Origin: Pseudoalteromonas sp. S16_S37
Lineage (GTDB): Bacteria > Pseudomonadota > Gammaproteobacteria > Enterobacterales > Alteromonadaceae
Assembly (NCBI RefSeq): GCF_014694405.1
Contig: NZ_JAAUWV010000007.1
Coordinates: forward strand, 62,001 to 126,000
Reading direction: 5' to 3'
DNA: 64,000 nucleotides
Below are positions 25,796 through 34,600 of the stretch, piece after piece (position 1 is the stretch's first letter; the number at the start of each line of letters is the position of its first letter). The notes under the pieces are model-generated. The model was given only the letters and a program-made list of their open reading frames with translations. It did not search any database and was not told the origin of the DNA. The translations under genes were made by a program, and so were the position numbers.

Positions 25796-26395
25796 TTACT
25801 TGTGTCGTTGGTAAAGTCGGCACAACACTTGTCCTGCCTGCTTTTCCTTGATGATTTGCCAGTTATTTGGCGCGCTTAAATTAAGCTCTTTTTCTACTTC
25901 TACATAGATTAATGCATCGTCAGTAAGCCAATTATTTTGCTCTAAAAGCTGACAAGTGTGTTGCGCAAGTTCTTTTCGAAACGGCGGATCAACAAATATT
26001 AAGTTAAAAACTAGATTATCGTCGTTATTGGATAGTACATCGATAGTATTTTTGTTTAAAACTCGGGCATTAGTTAATTTGAGTGTGGTAATATTATTTT
26101 GCAGTTGTTGAGCAGCTTGCTTGTCCAGCTCGATAAAACAAGCGCTCTCAGCAAATCTTGATAAACACTCAAAACCTAACCCCCCAGAGCCTGCAAAACA
26201 ATCTAATACAGTAGCCTCTCTGGTGTCTTGCATTAACCAATTGAATACGGTTTCTTTGACTCTATCTGTTGTAGGTCGCAATCCAGTTACATCTTTTACT
26301 GGTAGCTTTCGTCCTTTGAATTGACCGCTAATGATGCGGATCACACCGTCATTTTGGTTAGCGTGTGAGCTTTTGTTTTTTCTCATATGTGCCAT
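25796..26395 (-). CDS. rsmD: 16S rRNA (guanine966-N2)-methyltransferase
   Basis: RsmD methylates G966 of 16S rRNA. The 199-residue product has IRIISGQFKGRKLPV, GLRPTTDRVKETVFNWL, the SAM-binding DCFAGSGGLGFECLSR and the catalytic DPPF of N2/N6 methyltransferases. The first two residues of the frame (start 26395 or the ATG three codons on) are uncertain. It is divergent from ftsY, the usual gammaproteobacterial arrangement. Confidence 0.95.
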   Translation of the reverse strand: MAHMRKNKSSHANQNDGVIRIISGQFKGRKLPVKDVTGLRPTTDRVKETVFNWLMQDTREATVLDCFAGSGGLGFECLSRFAESACFIELDKQAAQQLQNNITTLKLTNARVLNKNTIDVLSNNDDNLVFNLIFVDPPFRKELAQHTCQLLEQNNWLTDDALIYVEVEKELNLSAPNNWQIIKEKQAGQVLCRLYQRHK

Positions 26396-26628
26396 TGGTC
26401 ATAGAATCTTAATATTTTCACTTGGATAAATCATGGCAGCTACATTTTTCATCCCTCAGGAACATGATACACTGCGCGCTAATTTTGAATTTAATTTGAC
26501 GGTTGCACGCATTCAACGAGCGGAATAAGCGTGACAGTCATTAATTGTGGTTCCTGATTGCATTCAACGCGATCAAAATTGAACCTTTGTCAGTTTATCA
26601 GATTTATTAAATACGGTATTTAGCGAGC

Positions 26629-28539
26629 ATGGGAAAAAAGAACAAATTTCTGTCTTGGTTTGGATTTGGCAAAAAAGAAACAGAGCAATCACAGCAACAA
26701 GCTGAGGTAGAGGAAAATCTCGCTAAAGCACAAGCAGAACAAGAAGCGGCGGAACAGGCTTCACGAGAAGAAGCAGAGCGTCTGCGTTTAGCTGCAGAAG
26801 CGCAGGCTAAAGCACAGGCCGAGCAAGAAGCCGCAGAGCAAGCAGCACGTGAAGAAGCGGAGCGTCAGCGTTTAGACGCAGAAGCACAGGCTAAAGCGCA
26901 AGCAGAGCAAGAAGCCGCAGAGCAAGCGGCGCGAGAAGAAGCTGAGCGTCAACGTATAGCGGCAGAGGCGCAGGCGAAAGCACAAGCAGAGCGAGAAGCG
27001 GCGGAGAAAGCGGCGCGTGAAGAAGCTGAACGTCAACGTTTAGCGGCAGAAGCACAAGCGACAGCACAGGCTGAACAAGAAGCAGCTGAGCAAGCCGCGC
27101 GTGAAGAAGCTGAGCGTCAACGTTTAGTAGTAGAGGCGCAGGCAAAAGCACAGGCCGAGCGAGAAGCTGCAGAGCAAGCGGCACGCGAAGAAGCAGAGCG
27201 TCAACGTTTAGCAGCAGAAGCACAAGCTAAAGCGGAACAAGAAGCGGCAGAGCAAGCAGCACGTGAAGAAGCCGAACGTCAACGTTTAGCGGCAGAAGCA
27301 CAAGCTAAAGCGGAACAAGAAGCGGCAGAGCAAGCGGCACGCGAAGAAGCAGAGCGTCAACGTTTAGCAGCAGAGGCGCAGGCAAAAGCACAGGCCGAGC
27401 GAGAAGCGGCAGAGCAAGTGGCACGCGAAGAAGCAGAGCGTCAACGTTTAGCGGCAGAAGCACAAGCTAAAGCACAAGCTAAAGCACAAGCAGAGCAAGA
27501 AGCTGCAGAGCGAGCTGCGCGTGAAGAAGCCGAGCGTCAACGTTTAGCCGCAGAAGCACAGGCTAAAGCACAAGCAGAGCAAGAATCGGCTGAGCAAGCA
27601 GAAAAACCAAAAAAAGAAGGCTTTTTCTCTCGACTGAAAAAAGGATTGCTCAAAACAAAAGTTAATTTAGGGTCGGGGATCGCATCTATTTTCAAAGGTA
27701 AGAAAATAGACGACGAATTATTTGAAGAGTTAGAAACCCAACTCTTAACTGCCGACCTTGGCGTTGATACGACTATGAAGTTGATCGACAACTTAACTGA
27801 TGCAGCTGATCGCAAACAGTTAAAAGACGGTGATGCACTTTATGAATTAATGAAGCAAGAAATGGCTGATATGCTAAAAGAAGCCGAAAAGCCGCTTGAA
27901 TTACCTGAAAATAAAAAGCCATTTGTGATATTGATGGTGGGTGTAAATGGTGTTGGCAAAACCACCACCATAGGTAAACTTGCCAAGCAATTCCAGCAAC
28001 AAGGTAAGTCAGTGATGTTGGCCGCTGGCGATACCTTTAGGGCTGCTGCAGTAGAGCAGCTACAAGTGTGGGGGGAGCGTAATAGTATCCCTGTTATTGC
28101 TCAACATACAGGAGCTGATAGTGCGTCTGTTGTATTTGATGCATTTCAAGCAGCTCAGGCTCGCAATGTTGACGTATTAATTGCCGATACAGCAGGACGT
28201 TTACAGAACAAAGATAATCTAATGCAAGAGCTTGAAAAAATAGCGCGCGTTATGAAAAAACTAGACCCTGATGCGCCTCATGAAGTGATGTTGACTATTG
28301 ATGCGGGCACTGGTCAAAATGCAATTAGCCAAGTGAACCTATTTAATAAAGCGGTAGGGCTGACAGGTATTACTTTGACTAAACTAGATGGTACAGCCAA
28401 GGGCGGTGTTATATTTGCAGTTGCTGATAAATTCCAAATACCAATTCGCTACATCGGTGTTGGAGAGGGCATTGATGATTTGAGAACATTTAAAAGCGAT
28501 GACTTCATCGAAGCATTGTTTAGCAATGACGATGCTTAA
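26629..28539 (+). CDS. ftsY: Signal recognition particle receptor FtsY with extended repetitive A domain
   Basis: FtsY is the membrane-associated GTPase that docks SRP-ribosome complexes at the translocon. The NG domain (about residues 326-636) is complete: Walker A GVNGVGKTTT, DTFRAAA, DTAGRLQ, TKLDGTAKGG. The N-terminal A domain (residues about 30-325) is a run of ten near-identical 26-32-residue units of the form AKAQAEQEAAEQAAREEAERQRL. The whole protein is 636 residues, against 497 in E. coli, and nearly all the excess is in these repeats. The units would form a long charged helix. ftsE follows after 69 bases. Confidence 0.97.
   Translation: MGKKNKFLSWFGFGKKETEQSQQQAEVEENLAKAQAEQEAAEQASREEAERLRLAAEAQAKAQAEQEAAEQAAREEAERQRLDAEAQAKAQAEQEAAEQAAREEAERQRIAAEAQAKAQAEREAAEKAAREEAERQRLAAEAQATAQAEQEAAEQAAREEAERQRLVVEAQAKAQAEREAAEQAAREEAERQRLAAEAQAKAEQEAAEQAAREEAERQRLAAEAQAKAEQEAAEQAAREEAERQRLAAEAQAKAQAEREAAEQVAREEAERQRLAAEAQAKAQAKAQAEQEAAERAAREEAERQRLAAEAQAKAQAEQESAEQAEKPKKEGFFSRLKKGLLKTKVNLGSGIASIFKGKKIDDELFEELETQLLTADLGVDTTMKLIDNLTDAADRKQLKDGDALYELMKQEMADMLKEAEKPLELPENKKPFVILMVGVNGVGKTTTIGKLAKQFQQQGKSVMLAAGDTFRAAAVEQLQVWGERNSIPVIAQHTGADSASVVFDAFQAAQARNVDVLIADTAGRLQNKDNLMQELEKIARVMKKLDPDAPHEVMLTIDAGTGQNAISQVNLFNKAVGLTGITLTKLDGTAKGGVIFAVADKFQIPIRYIGVGEGIDDLRTFKSDDFIEALFSNDDA
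26727..27600 (+). repeat. In-frame tandem repeat inside ftsY
   Basis: Ten tandem units of about 78-96 bases encode the Ala/Glu/Gln/Arg-rich A domain of FtsY. Copies 6 to 10 are most alike in DNA (the AGCAAGCGGCACGCGAAGAA type phrases recur almost unchanged). Unit length differs by six to twelve bases through loss or gain of Ala-Gln-Ala-Lys steps. Such arrays change copy number by slippage or recombination. Confidence 0.9.
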
Positions 28540-28608
28540 CTAATGAGTGATAGGGAGACAAGGTGCTCCTTTTCTTTGGTCTAAAACACAATTATAAGCA
28601 GGCCTAAC

Positions 28609-29286
28609 ATGATCAAATTTGACCAAGTCAGCAAAAGTTATCCTGGTGGCCACAGAGCGCTAGAAAAAGTGAGCTTTGAGCTAGGCAATGGCGAACTTGC
28701 TTTTTTAACCGGTCACAGCGGTGCAGGAAAAAGTACTTTACTAAAGTTGATCAGCGTTATGGAACGCCCCTCTGCTGGGCACGTTTTTATTAATGGTGTT
28801 GACTTAAATGGCGTTAGCAATCGACAGATCCCTTTCGTTAGACGAGATATAGGGATTATATTCCAAAACCATCGCTTACTTGAGCGCTACAACGTATTTG
28901 ATAATGTTGCACTGCCTTTGGTTATCGAAGGTATGCACCACAAACACATTGCTAAAAGGGTGCATGCAGCATTAGACAAAGTGGGTTTGTTAGATAAGGT
29001 ACGTTGCCAACCCAGTACATTATCTGGAGGAGAACAGCAGCGAGTTGGTATCGCTCGAGCGATTGTAAATTCACCTCCGCTGCTATTGGCAGATGAACCA
29101 ACGGGTAACTTAGACCCTGAGTTATCAATGGAAATTTTAAAGTTATTTGAAGATTTCAACCGTCACGGTACGGCTGTGCTTATTGCTACCCACGACCTCG
29201 GACTCATTGCCAGAATGAAATATCGTAGTTTGACGTTAAATCATGGTCGAATGAGTCAAGATCCGCTAATGGAGGGAGGGTTATGA
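28609..29286 (+). CDS. ftsE: Cell-division ABC-type ATPase FtsE
   Basis: FtsE with FtsX forms a type VII ABC complex at the septum that activates periplasmic amidases through EnvC. The 225-residue protein has Walker A GHSGAGKST, Q-loop FQNHRLL, signature LSGGEQQRV, Walker B LLLADEPTG and the H-loop THD. It overlaps ftsX by four bases (ATGA), as in other gammaproteobacteria. Confidence 0.97.
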   Translation: MIKFDQVSKSYPGGHRALEKVSFELGNGELAFLTGHSGAGKSTLLKLISVMERPSAGHVFINGVDLNGVSNRQIPFVRRDIGIIFQNHRLLERYNVFDNVALPLVIEGMHHKHIAKRVHAALDKVGLLDKVRCQPSTLSGGEQQRVGIARAIVNSPPLLLADEPTGNLDPELSMEILKLFEDFNRHGTAVLIATHDLGLIARMKYRSLTLNHGRMSQDPLMEGGL

Positions 29287-30269
29287 GCTTATTGTTTAAA
29301 AGCCGTGAAGCGCAAACCATGAGCCAAAATAAATCTATGTTCATGCGTGTTTACTTTTTTGTGATGACGGTACTGCGTCAAGGGGTCAATAGCTTAGGTG
29401 AAATGTGGCGCACGCCGATGGCTTCTATGATGACTATTTTGGTATTAGGGCTAAGCCTAACATTACCGGCAACCTTGTACATAGTGGTCAAAAACGTACA
29501 ACAAGTGAGCAGTGGTTTTAACGATGCTGCAGAAATATCGCTATTTGTTAAAGAGTCAATGACTGAACAACAAACGCAAACTTTAGCTAAGCGGCTTGCA
29601 CTGTATCCAGAAGTTGCGGATGTAAAGCTTATATCCAAATCGCAGGCACTTGATGAATTTAAACGTATCTCAGGATTTGGTCAGGCTCTGGATTATTTAG
29701 AAGATAACCCATTACCCAATGTGGTACTGGTCACACCCACTAGCCGTTATCGAAAACCGCAAGCAGCGCAACAGTTGTTAGACAAGTTAGAAAAAGAACG
29801 TGAAGTAGAGTTTGGGAAACTCGATATAGAGTGGTTAGAGCGCTTAAATGCATTGTTGAGCTTATTGAAAGAAAGTGTTGTGACTATCGCACTACTATTA
29901 CTTAGTGCAGTGATCTTGATTATTGGTAATACCATTCGACTATCGATTATGGATAAAAAAGAAGAAATTCAAGTTTTGAAACTGGTTGGTGCAACAAACA
30001 CGTTTATTCACACACCATTTATATGGACTGGTATATGGTATGGCATTGTTGGTGGTTTAGTCGCATTTATGAGCGTAGCAATGATGTTATGGTGGCTTGA
30101 GTCGGCGGTCTCTATGGTTGCTGGAGTGTATCAAAGCTCGTTTGTGTTACAGGGACTCAATTTAAACGAACTGATGATTTTACTGCTTTTGGCAATAACC
30201 TTAGGGTTTGGTGGATCATTTTTATCTGTACATCGTTATATAAAAGATATCGAGCCGGACAAAGTATAA
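29283..30269 (+). CDS. ftsX: Cell-division membrane protein FtsX
   Basis: The 328-residue product has an N-terminal cytoplasmic tail, a first membrane helix (MMTILVLGLSLTLPATLYIVV), a periplasmic domain of about 110 residues and three more helices (about residues 200-220, 250-270 and 295-315), the FtsX layout. It transmits the ATPase state of FtsE to cell-wall hydrolase activators. The start overlaps the ftsE stop. An inverted repeat follows it. Confidence 0.95.
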   Translation: MSLLFKSREAQTMSQNKSMFMRVYFFVMTVLRQGVNSLGEMWRTPMASMMTILVLGLSLTLPATLYIVVKNVQQVSSGFNDAAEISLFVKESMTEQQTQTLAKRLALYPEVADVKLISKSQALDEFKRISGFGQALDYLEDNPLPNVVLVTPTSRYRKPQAAQQLLDKLEKEREVEFGKLDIEWLERLNALLSLLKESVVTIALLLLSAVILIIGNTIRLSIMDKKEEIQVLKLVGATNTFIHTPFIWTGIWYGIVGGLVAFMSVAMMLWWLESAVSMVAGVYQSSFVLQGLNLNELMILLLLAITLGFGGSFLSVHRYIKDIEPDKV

Positions 30270-30282
30270 GCTCCTTCTTTTT

Positions 30283-30317
30283 GGCACTTAAGTGCAATAA
30301 TAATTACCTTAAGTGCC
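30283..30317 (+). terminator. Hairpin between ftsX and rpoH
   Basis: GGCACTTAAG and CTTAAGTGCC are exact inverted repeats with a 15-base loop, 14 bases beyond the ftsX stop. No T-run follows, so it may be a weak terminator or an mRNA-stabilising stem. Confidence 0.5.
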
Positions 30318-30452
30318 CGTAAAATGTCACAGTTGAGTCATAAAAACACGCTAGACTAGCAAGGTTATTATCTGTTTTCTGCGTTTGTGTCGTATTTTGA
30401 CCTTCTATAAATCAATAGTTTAAGTTTAAGATCCACAGCAAAAAGAAAAAGC

Positions 30453-30479
30453 TTGCATTTTCTTTTGAAAAAGTATTAT
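30453..30479 (+). promoter_or_regulatory. Candidate rpoH promoter
   Basis: TTGCAT and TATTAT (spacing 15) lie directly upstream of the CIRCE element, so that CIRCE would cover the transcription start region. Spacing is shorter than ideal, and an alternative -10 two bases on gives 17. The assignment is tentative. Confidence 0.4.
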
Positions 30480-30486
30480 ATACACA

Positions 30487-30513
30487 TTAGCACTCTTGCT
30501 TGAAGAGTGCTAA
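30487..30513 (+). promoter_or_regulatory. CIRCE element (HrcA operator) in the rpoH leader
   Basis: TTAGCACTC, nine bases, GAGTGCTAA is an exact match to the CIRCE consensus bound by the heat-shock repressor HrcA. It ends 33 bases before the rpoH start codon and begins just after a candidate -10 box. CIRCE normally controls groES-groEL and hrcA-grpE-dnaK operons; here it would make rpoH itself a target. hrcA is not in this window. Confidence 0.88.
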
Positions 30514-30546
30514 AATGGACTGAAATATTTATCACTGAGGTGAAAA

Positions 30547-31410
30547 ATGAGTAAAGACTTATATGCATTAGCACTAACAGCTGGACAACAAAGCGCGAGC
30601 TTAGATGGTTACTTACAAACTGTAAGCTCTATTCCTATGCTTGATGCCGAGGAAGAGAAAGTGTTGGCCACTCGCCTTCAGCAAGAAGGGGACTTGGAAG
30701 CTGCTAAACAACTCATCGTTTCTCACCTTCGCTTTGTTGCCCATATTGCGAAAAGTTATTCTGGCTACGGCTTACCGCAGGCAGATTTAATCCAAGAAGG
30801 TAACATAGGTCTGATGAAGGCTGTTAAACGTTTTAATCCTGATGTCGGTGTTAGACTTGTTTCGTTCGCAGTACATTGGATAAAAGCCGAAATTCATGAA
30901 TATGTATTGAAGAATTGGCGCATTGTTAAGGTAGCGACAACAAAAGCACAACGTAAATTGTTTTTCAATTTAAGAAAAAACAAAAAGCGTTTGGGCTGGT
31001 TCAATCAAGATGAAGTAACCACCGTTGCTAACGAGTTGGGTGTGAGTGAAAAAGAAGTACGTGAAATGGAATCGCGTATGAGCGGCCAAGATATGGGCTT
31101 TGACCTAACTGGCGATGATAATGATGACGCACCTACAAGCAGTTACTCTCCTGTTCAGTACCTAACAGATTCAAACGGTGATTTGGCTGATGTGGTAGAA
31201 GAAGAGCAATGGCAAGAACAATCGCAAACGCGTTTATTTAACGCGCTTAAAACACTAGACGAACGTTCGCAAGATATCGTCAGTGCGCGTTGGCTGGCTG
31301 ATGAAAAGGCGACACTGCAAGATTTAGCTGAAAAATACAATGTATCAGCAGAGCGCGTACGTCAGTTAGAAAAGTCAGCAATGAAAAAACTGCAATTAGC
31401 CATGAGCTAA
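30547..31410 (+). CDS. rpoH: Heat-shock sigma factor RpoH (sigma-32)
   Basis: RpoH directs transcription of chaperones and proteases on heat stress. The 287-residue protein has region 2 ([42 protein letters not shown]), the RpoH box ([16 protein letters not shown]) that distinguishes it from other sigma factors, and region 4 ([18 protein letters not shown]). The start has GAGGTG seven bases upstream. It follows ftsX in the conserved order but has its own leader with a CIRCE element. Confidence 0.98.
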   Translation: MSKDLYALALTAGQQSASLDGYLQTVSSIPMLDAEEEKVLATRLQQEGDLEAAKQLIVSHLRFVAHIAKSYSGYGLPQADLIQEGNIGLMKAVKRFNPDVGVRLVSFAVHWIKAEIHEYVLKNWRIVKVATTKAQRKLFFNLRKNKKRLGWFNQDEVTTVANELGVSEKEVREMESRMSGQDMGFDLTGDDNDDAPTSSYSPVQYLTDSNGDLADVVEEEQWQEQSQTRLFNALKTLDERSQDIVSARWLADEKATLQDLAEKYNVSAERVRQLEKSAMKKLQLAMS

Positions 31411-31430
31411 CAGATAATTGAATTAAAAGA

Positions 31431-31460
31431 AAAAGCCGCTACTTAGTTAGCGGCTTTTTT
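31431..31460 (+). terminator. Terminator after rpoH
   Basis: AAAAGCCGCTA and TAGCGGCTTTT form an 11-bp stem with a six-base loop, followed by T6. It is a strong intrinsic terminator 20 bases beyond the stop. Confidence 0.92.
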
Positions 31461-31547
31461 GTTTTTTGTTTTCCGAGTTATTTTTTGAGCTTACAAGTGT
31501 TCGCTATTTTGATTATAATGCGCCTTCGTAAGTGAGGAGAAAAGATT

Positions 31548-32282
31548 TTGTTGGCAGTATTACGCGTCTTAGCGATGGCATTGTTTATTATTTTTAGCTG
31601 TGTGTTTGGATTACTTTTATGTATTTTCAGGCCATTTCACCCCAACAATGTTCATATAATTGCAAGTTGGTTTGGCAGAATGTCTGCGGTTATTGGGGTG
31701 AAACTTGTTGTTTCACGCCACCCTGAAAGCGAGCATGTTGGACCCGCCGTATATGTGGCAAACCATCAAAATAACTATGACCTTTTCACCTTGACCGCTG
31801 CTGTTCCTGAAAACACGGTGAGTATGGGTAAAAAAAGCTTGAAGTGGATCCCATTTTTTGGCCAGCTTTATTGGCTGTCGGGTAATATTCTTATCAATAG
31901 AAACAATCGCACTAAAGCAGTTGGTACGATAGGCAAATCTGCTGAGAAGATTAAAAACACCGGCTTGTCTATTTGGATGTTTCCTGAGGGAACTCGAAGT
32001 TATGGAAAGGGCTTATTGCCGTTTAAAACTGGTGCTTTTCATACTGCTTTAAATGCACAAGTACCAGTAGTACCTGTATGTATGAATAGCACTAGTAATT
32101 GTATTAAGCTAAACCGTTGGGACAATGGTATAATCTACATCGATATTTTGGCGCCGATTTATTTAGACAAAGAGATCAGTGCGCGTGACCACGCTAAAGC
32201 AATACATTCGTTAATGGCGCAACGTATTGCCCAGCTTGATGAAAAGGTAATAGAGAACAATGGAAAACTGGCGCGAAATTAG
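31548..32282 (+). CDS. plsC: 1-acyl-sn-glycerol-3-phosphate acyltransferase
   Basis: PlsC transfers an acyl group to lysophosphatidic acid to make phosphatidic acid at the inner membrane. The 244-residue product has an N-terminal hydrophobic segment, the catalytic HX4D motif (NHQNNYD), the FPEGTRS phosphate-binding motif and VPVVPVCMN. Translation probably starts at TTG 31548, which has GAGGAG eight to nine bases upstream; no ATG is suitably placed. The gene overlaps rraB by 23 bases, so the two are coupled. Confidence 0.9.
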   Translation: MLAVLRVLAMALFIIFSCVFGLLLCIFRPFHPNNVHIIASWFGRMSAVIGVKLVVSRHPESEHVGPAVYVANHQNNYDLFTLTAAVPENTVSMGKKSLKWIPFFGQLYWLSGNILINRNNRTKAVGTIGKSAEKIKNTGLSIWMFPEGTRSYGKGLLPFKTGAFHTALNAQVPVVPVCMNSTSNCIKLNRWDNGIIYIDILAPIYLDKEISARDHAKAIHSLMAQRIAQLDEKVIENNGKLARN

Positions 32283-32595
32283 TGAAGATATTGTTGAGTC
32301 ACTTTTAGAAGATGGTTCAGCAACCGATAAACTATATGAAGTGGAACATCACTTTGTATGTGAAGACTTTAAAAAGTTAGAAAACGTAGCGCTTGCAGCG
32401 TTTAGACTTGGTTATGATGTTGAAGACCCTGCTGAATTAGAACTTGAAGACGGCAGTAAAATTTGGGGTTTTGATGTTGTCGTTGAGGCTGAGTTAGACA
32501 CTGATGTAATCATGGAAGATGTTGATAAACTTGCGGCTTTAGCGCAAGAGTATGATGTCGAATATGACGGCTGGGGCACGTACTTCCAAGAGTAG
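32260..32595 (+). CDS. rraB: RNase E inhibitor RraB
   Basis: RraB binds RNase E and alters degradosome activity. The 111-residue protein has the family landmarks VEHHFVCEDFKKLE, LGYDVEDPAELELEDG and the final VEYDGWGTYF. It stops soon after that point, whereas E. coli RraB continues with a very acidic tail of about 20 residues; the tail is absent here. It starts inside the end of the acyltransferase gene. Confidence 0.9.
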   Translation: MENWREISEDIVESLLEDGSATDKLYEVEHHFVCEDFKKLENVALAAFRLGYDVEDPAELELEDGSKIWGFDVVVEAELDTDVIMEDVDKLAALAQEYDVEYDGWGTYFQE

Positions 32596-32624
32596 TTTGC
32601 AACTTTAAGCTGGCTTTGACTCGA

Positions 32625-32653
32625 TTAGGTGTATACCGTGCGTTTACACCTAA
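32625..32653 (+). terminator. Possible terminator after rraB
   Basis: TTAGGTGTA and TACACCTAA are exact inverted repeats with an 11-base loop, 29 bases beyond the rraB stop. A strong T-run is missing, so this is a weak candidate. Confidence 0.45.
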
Positions 32654-32786
32654 CAACTTTACTTCAACTCCACTCTATTGCTTTTTTATCTAATAGTTAA
32701 TTATTATTTAGTGCGCGAAATATAGACTCTTAGGGTCAAAAAGTGCTATTAATCGTACCTGTTGTCCTTTTTTATATGATCCTACT

Positions 32787-34079
32787 ATGCGAGTGACTCT
32801 GCCGATTTCTGAACTCAAGCCTGGTATGTTTGTAGACAGTGTTCACAAGCAACGCGCAGACACGGGTGTCAAAATCAAATCTCGCGGGATGGTTAGAGAC
32901 AGCAACATAATAGATAAACTCTCCGCTGAAGGTGTTTTAGAGCTCAATATTGACTTTGATTTGAGTGAAATCGCAATTCCAGAAAAATATCAGGTTGAAG
33001 AGAAAAAAGACCGTAATAAGCCTGAAACAACCAAGCTTGATGCCCGAGAGCGACGCCGAAGAGCTGGCATGGCGGGTGAAAAGCAGCAACAGCCAAGACG
33101 CGCTAAAAAGAAAGCTCAGGAGTCTACAGAACCTACTTCACTTGAGCGAGAGTTTGAACTTGCTAGCCAAGCTTTTGAGCTACACAATAGAAAAATACAA
33201 ATATTGTATGGCGATGTGACTTCAGGGTTAAAAGCCGATGTTGGGCTGATCAATCAAATAAGCAAAGAAATCGTTGAGTCTGTTTTACGTAACAGTAATG
33301 CCATGGCTATCTTGACGCGTTTGCAAGACAGAGACGGCTACAATTGGCGACATATGATCAACTGCGCCATTTTAATAAGCGTATTTGGTAAATATTTAGG
33401 CCTTTCACAAAGTCTTATTCAGCAGCTTGCAATGGGGGCGATGTTGCATGATGTTGGGCACGCACGTTTACCGCAAGGCATAGTCAATAAACAAGACAAG
33501 CTCACTGATATTGAATATAAAGCGGTAAAAAAGCACGTTGTTCATTCTTTAGGTTTAGTTAAGGGGGAGCAGGGTATCACCCCAATGATCATGGATATGA
33601 TAATCAATCATCACGAGCGAATTGATGGTACGGGTTACCCTCGTGGCTTAAAAGGGTTGCAGATAAGTAAAGCGGCAAGGATGATGGCGATTGTTGATGT
33701 ATATGATGCTATGACCTCAGAGCGGCCATATCAACAAGGGGAAGAGCCTGTTCATGCACTGCGCTATTTACTGACGAATAGAGATAAGTTTGACCCAGTG
33801 CTGGTACAGCGTTTTATCAAATGTCTAGGAGTTCATCCTGTAGGCTCAATTGTGAAACTAACGAATGAGCGACTAGCTCTAGTGCTTGCTGGTAATAAAC
33901 ATGCGCCGACTGCGCCACATGTGAGAATATTCTACAATACTAAGCATATGCACCATATCACGGCGAAGGAGCTTGATTTGAGTTCTCCTGATCATGATAT
34001 TAAAGTCATTGCCAGTATACGGCCTTTAGACTATCAAATTAACCTATCTCGCCTATTAAAAGACCACCTTTTAGCTTAA
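32787..34079 (+). CDS. HD-GYP domain protein, probable cyclic-di-GMP phosphodiesterase
   Basis: The 430-residue protein has an N-terminal DUF3391 region (MRVTLPISELKPGMFVDSV), a basic, glutamine-rich linker (about residues 70-110) and a C-terminal HD-GYP domain. The domain shows MLHDVGHARLP near residue 218 and HHERIDGTGYPRGLKG near residue 275, so both the metal-binding HD pair and the GYP triplet are intact and hydrolysis of cyclic di-GMP is expected. There is no membrane segment. Its 3' end overlaps a convergent small gene by 41 bases. Confidence 0.92.
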   Translation: MRVTLPISELKPGMFVDSVHKQRADTGVKIKSRGMVRDSNIIDKLSAEGVLELNIDFDLSEIAIPEKYQVEEKKDRNKPETTKLDARERRRRAGMAGEKQQQPRRAKKKAQESTEPTSLEREFELASQAFELHNRKIQILYGDVTSGLKADVGLINQISKEIVESVLRNSNAMAILTRLQDRDGYNWRHMINCAILISVFGKYLGLSQSLIQQLAMGAMLHDVGHARLPQGIVNKQDKLTDIEYKAVKKHVVHSLGLVKGEQGITPMIMDMIINHHERIDGTGYPRGLKGLQISKAARMMAIVDVYDAMTSERPYQQGEEPVHALRYLLTNRDKFDPVLVQRFIKCLGVHPVGSIVKLTNERLALVLAGNKHAPTAPHVRIFYNTKHMHHITAKELDLSSPDHDIKVIASIRPLDYQINLSRLLKDHLLA

Positions 34080-34374
34080 TTCTTCTACTTCGTTTTAGAG
34101 CGTTGAATTTGGCAGACATTGACGCGCCTGCTAAACATGACAGTGTTAAAATAAGCCACAGTGCTGTTCCTTTATTTGTGTGTAATGCCAAACAGCAAAG
34201 CAGCAACGCCAATAAGGAGGTGCATATTCCAATCAACCAATAACGACTGATAGGATTATCGCATTGCCCAGCATGTTGGCAAGCGCAGTAAGTTGCTTTA
34301 CACCAGCAGTAAACACTCACACCTGAAAAAACTAGAGCGCCTAATATCAGTAATAACATGTCCTTTAAATCCAT
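34039..34374 (-). CDS. Small cysteine-rich membrane protein, unknown
   Basis: The 111-residue frame encodes three hydrophobic segments (about residues 6-24, 46-66, 70-90) and a short loop with five cysteines after the first helix (CWCKATYCACQHAGQC). The C-terminus is basic. No family is recognised; the Cys cluster could bind a metal or form disulphides. It overlaps the end of the HD-GYP gene in convergent orientation. The Shine-Dalgarno sequence is weak. A Fur-like sequence lies about 50 bases upstream (34427-34441). Confidence 0.5.
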   Translation of the reverse strand: MDLKDMLLLILGALVFSGVSVYCWCKATYCACQHAGQCDNPISRYWLIGICTSLLALLLCCLALHTNKGTALWLILTLSCLAGASMSAKFNALKRSRRIKLKGGLLIGEIG

Positions 34375-34600
34375 TGTTGGGCTTTTTGTGAAGTCTAAAT
34401 AATGTCTTAACTTTAGTCAATGTAAATGAGAATTATTTTTGTTTGTGTGTTTTTTGATATATATGTCAGTGTGAATTTTAATCGTTGATGTAAATTTGTT
34501 CGATTGATTAGAGTATTATCTCGAAATTGCAGCTTTTTAATCTTGTTTTAGGTAGTGTGTGCGGGTTTTAAAAATGTGACTGTACACATGGGATTAAAAA

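Noticed and set aside
26509-26569. Direct repeat GCATTCAACG twice, 51 bases apart, before ftsY
   Set aside because: It is only ten bases with no further structure; chance cannot be excluded.
26891-27223. 110-codon minus-strand frame rich in Leu, Ala and Pro
   Set aside because: It is the antisense shadow of the FtsY repeat array; its composition is dictated by the repeat.
26727-27600. Repeat array resembling a CRISPR locus in periodicity
   Set aside because: The units are contiguous without unique spacers and stay in frame within ftsY.
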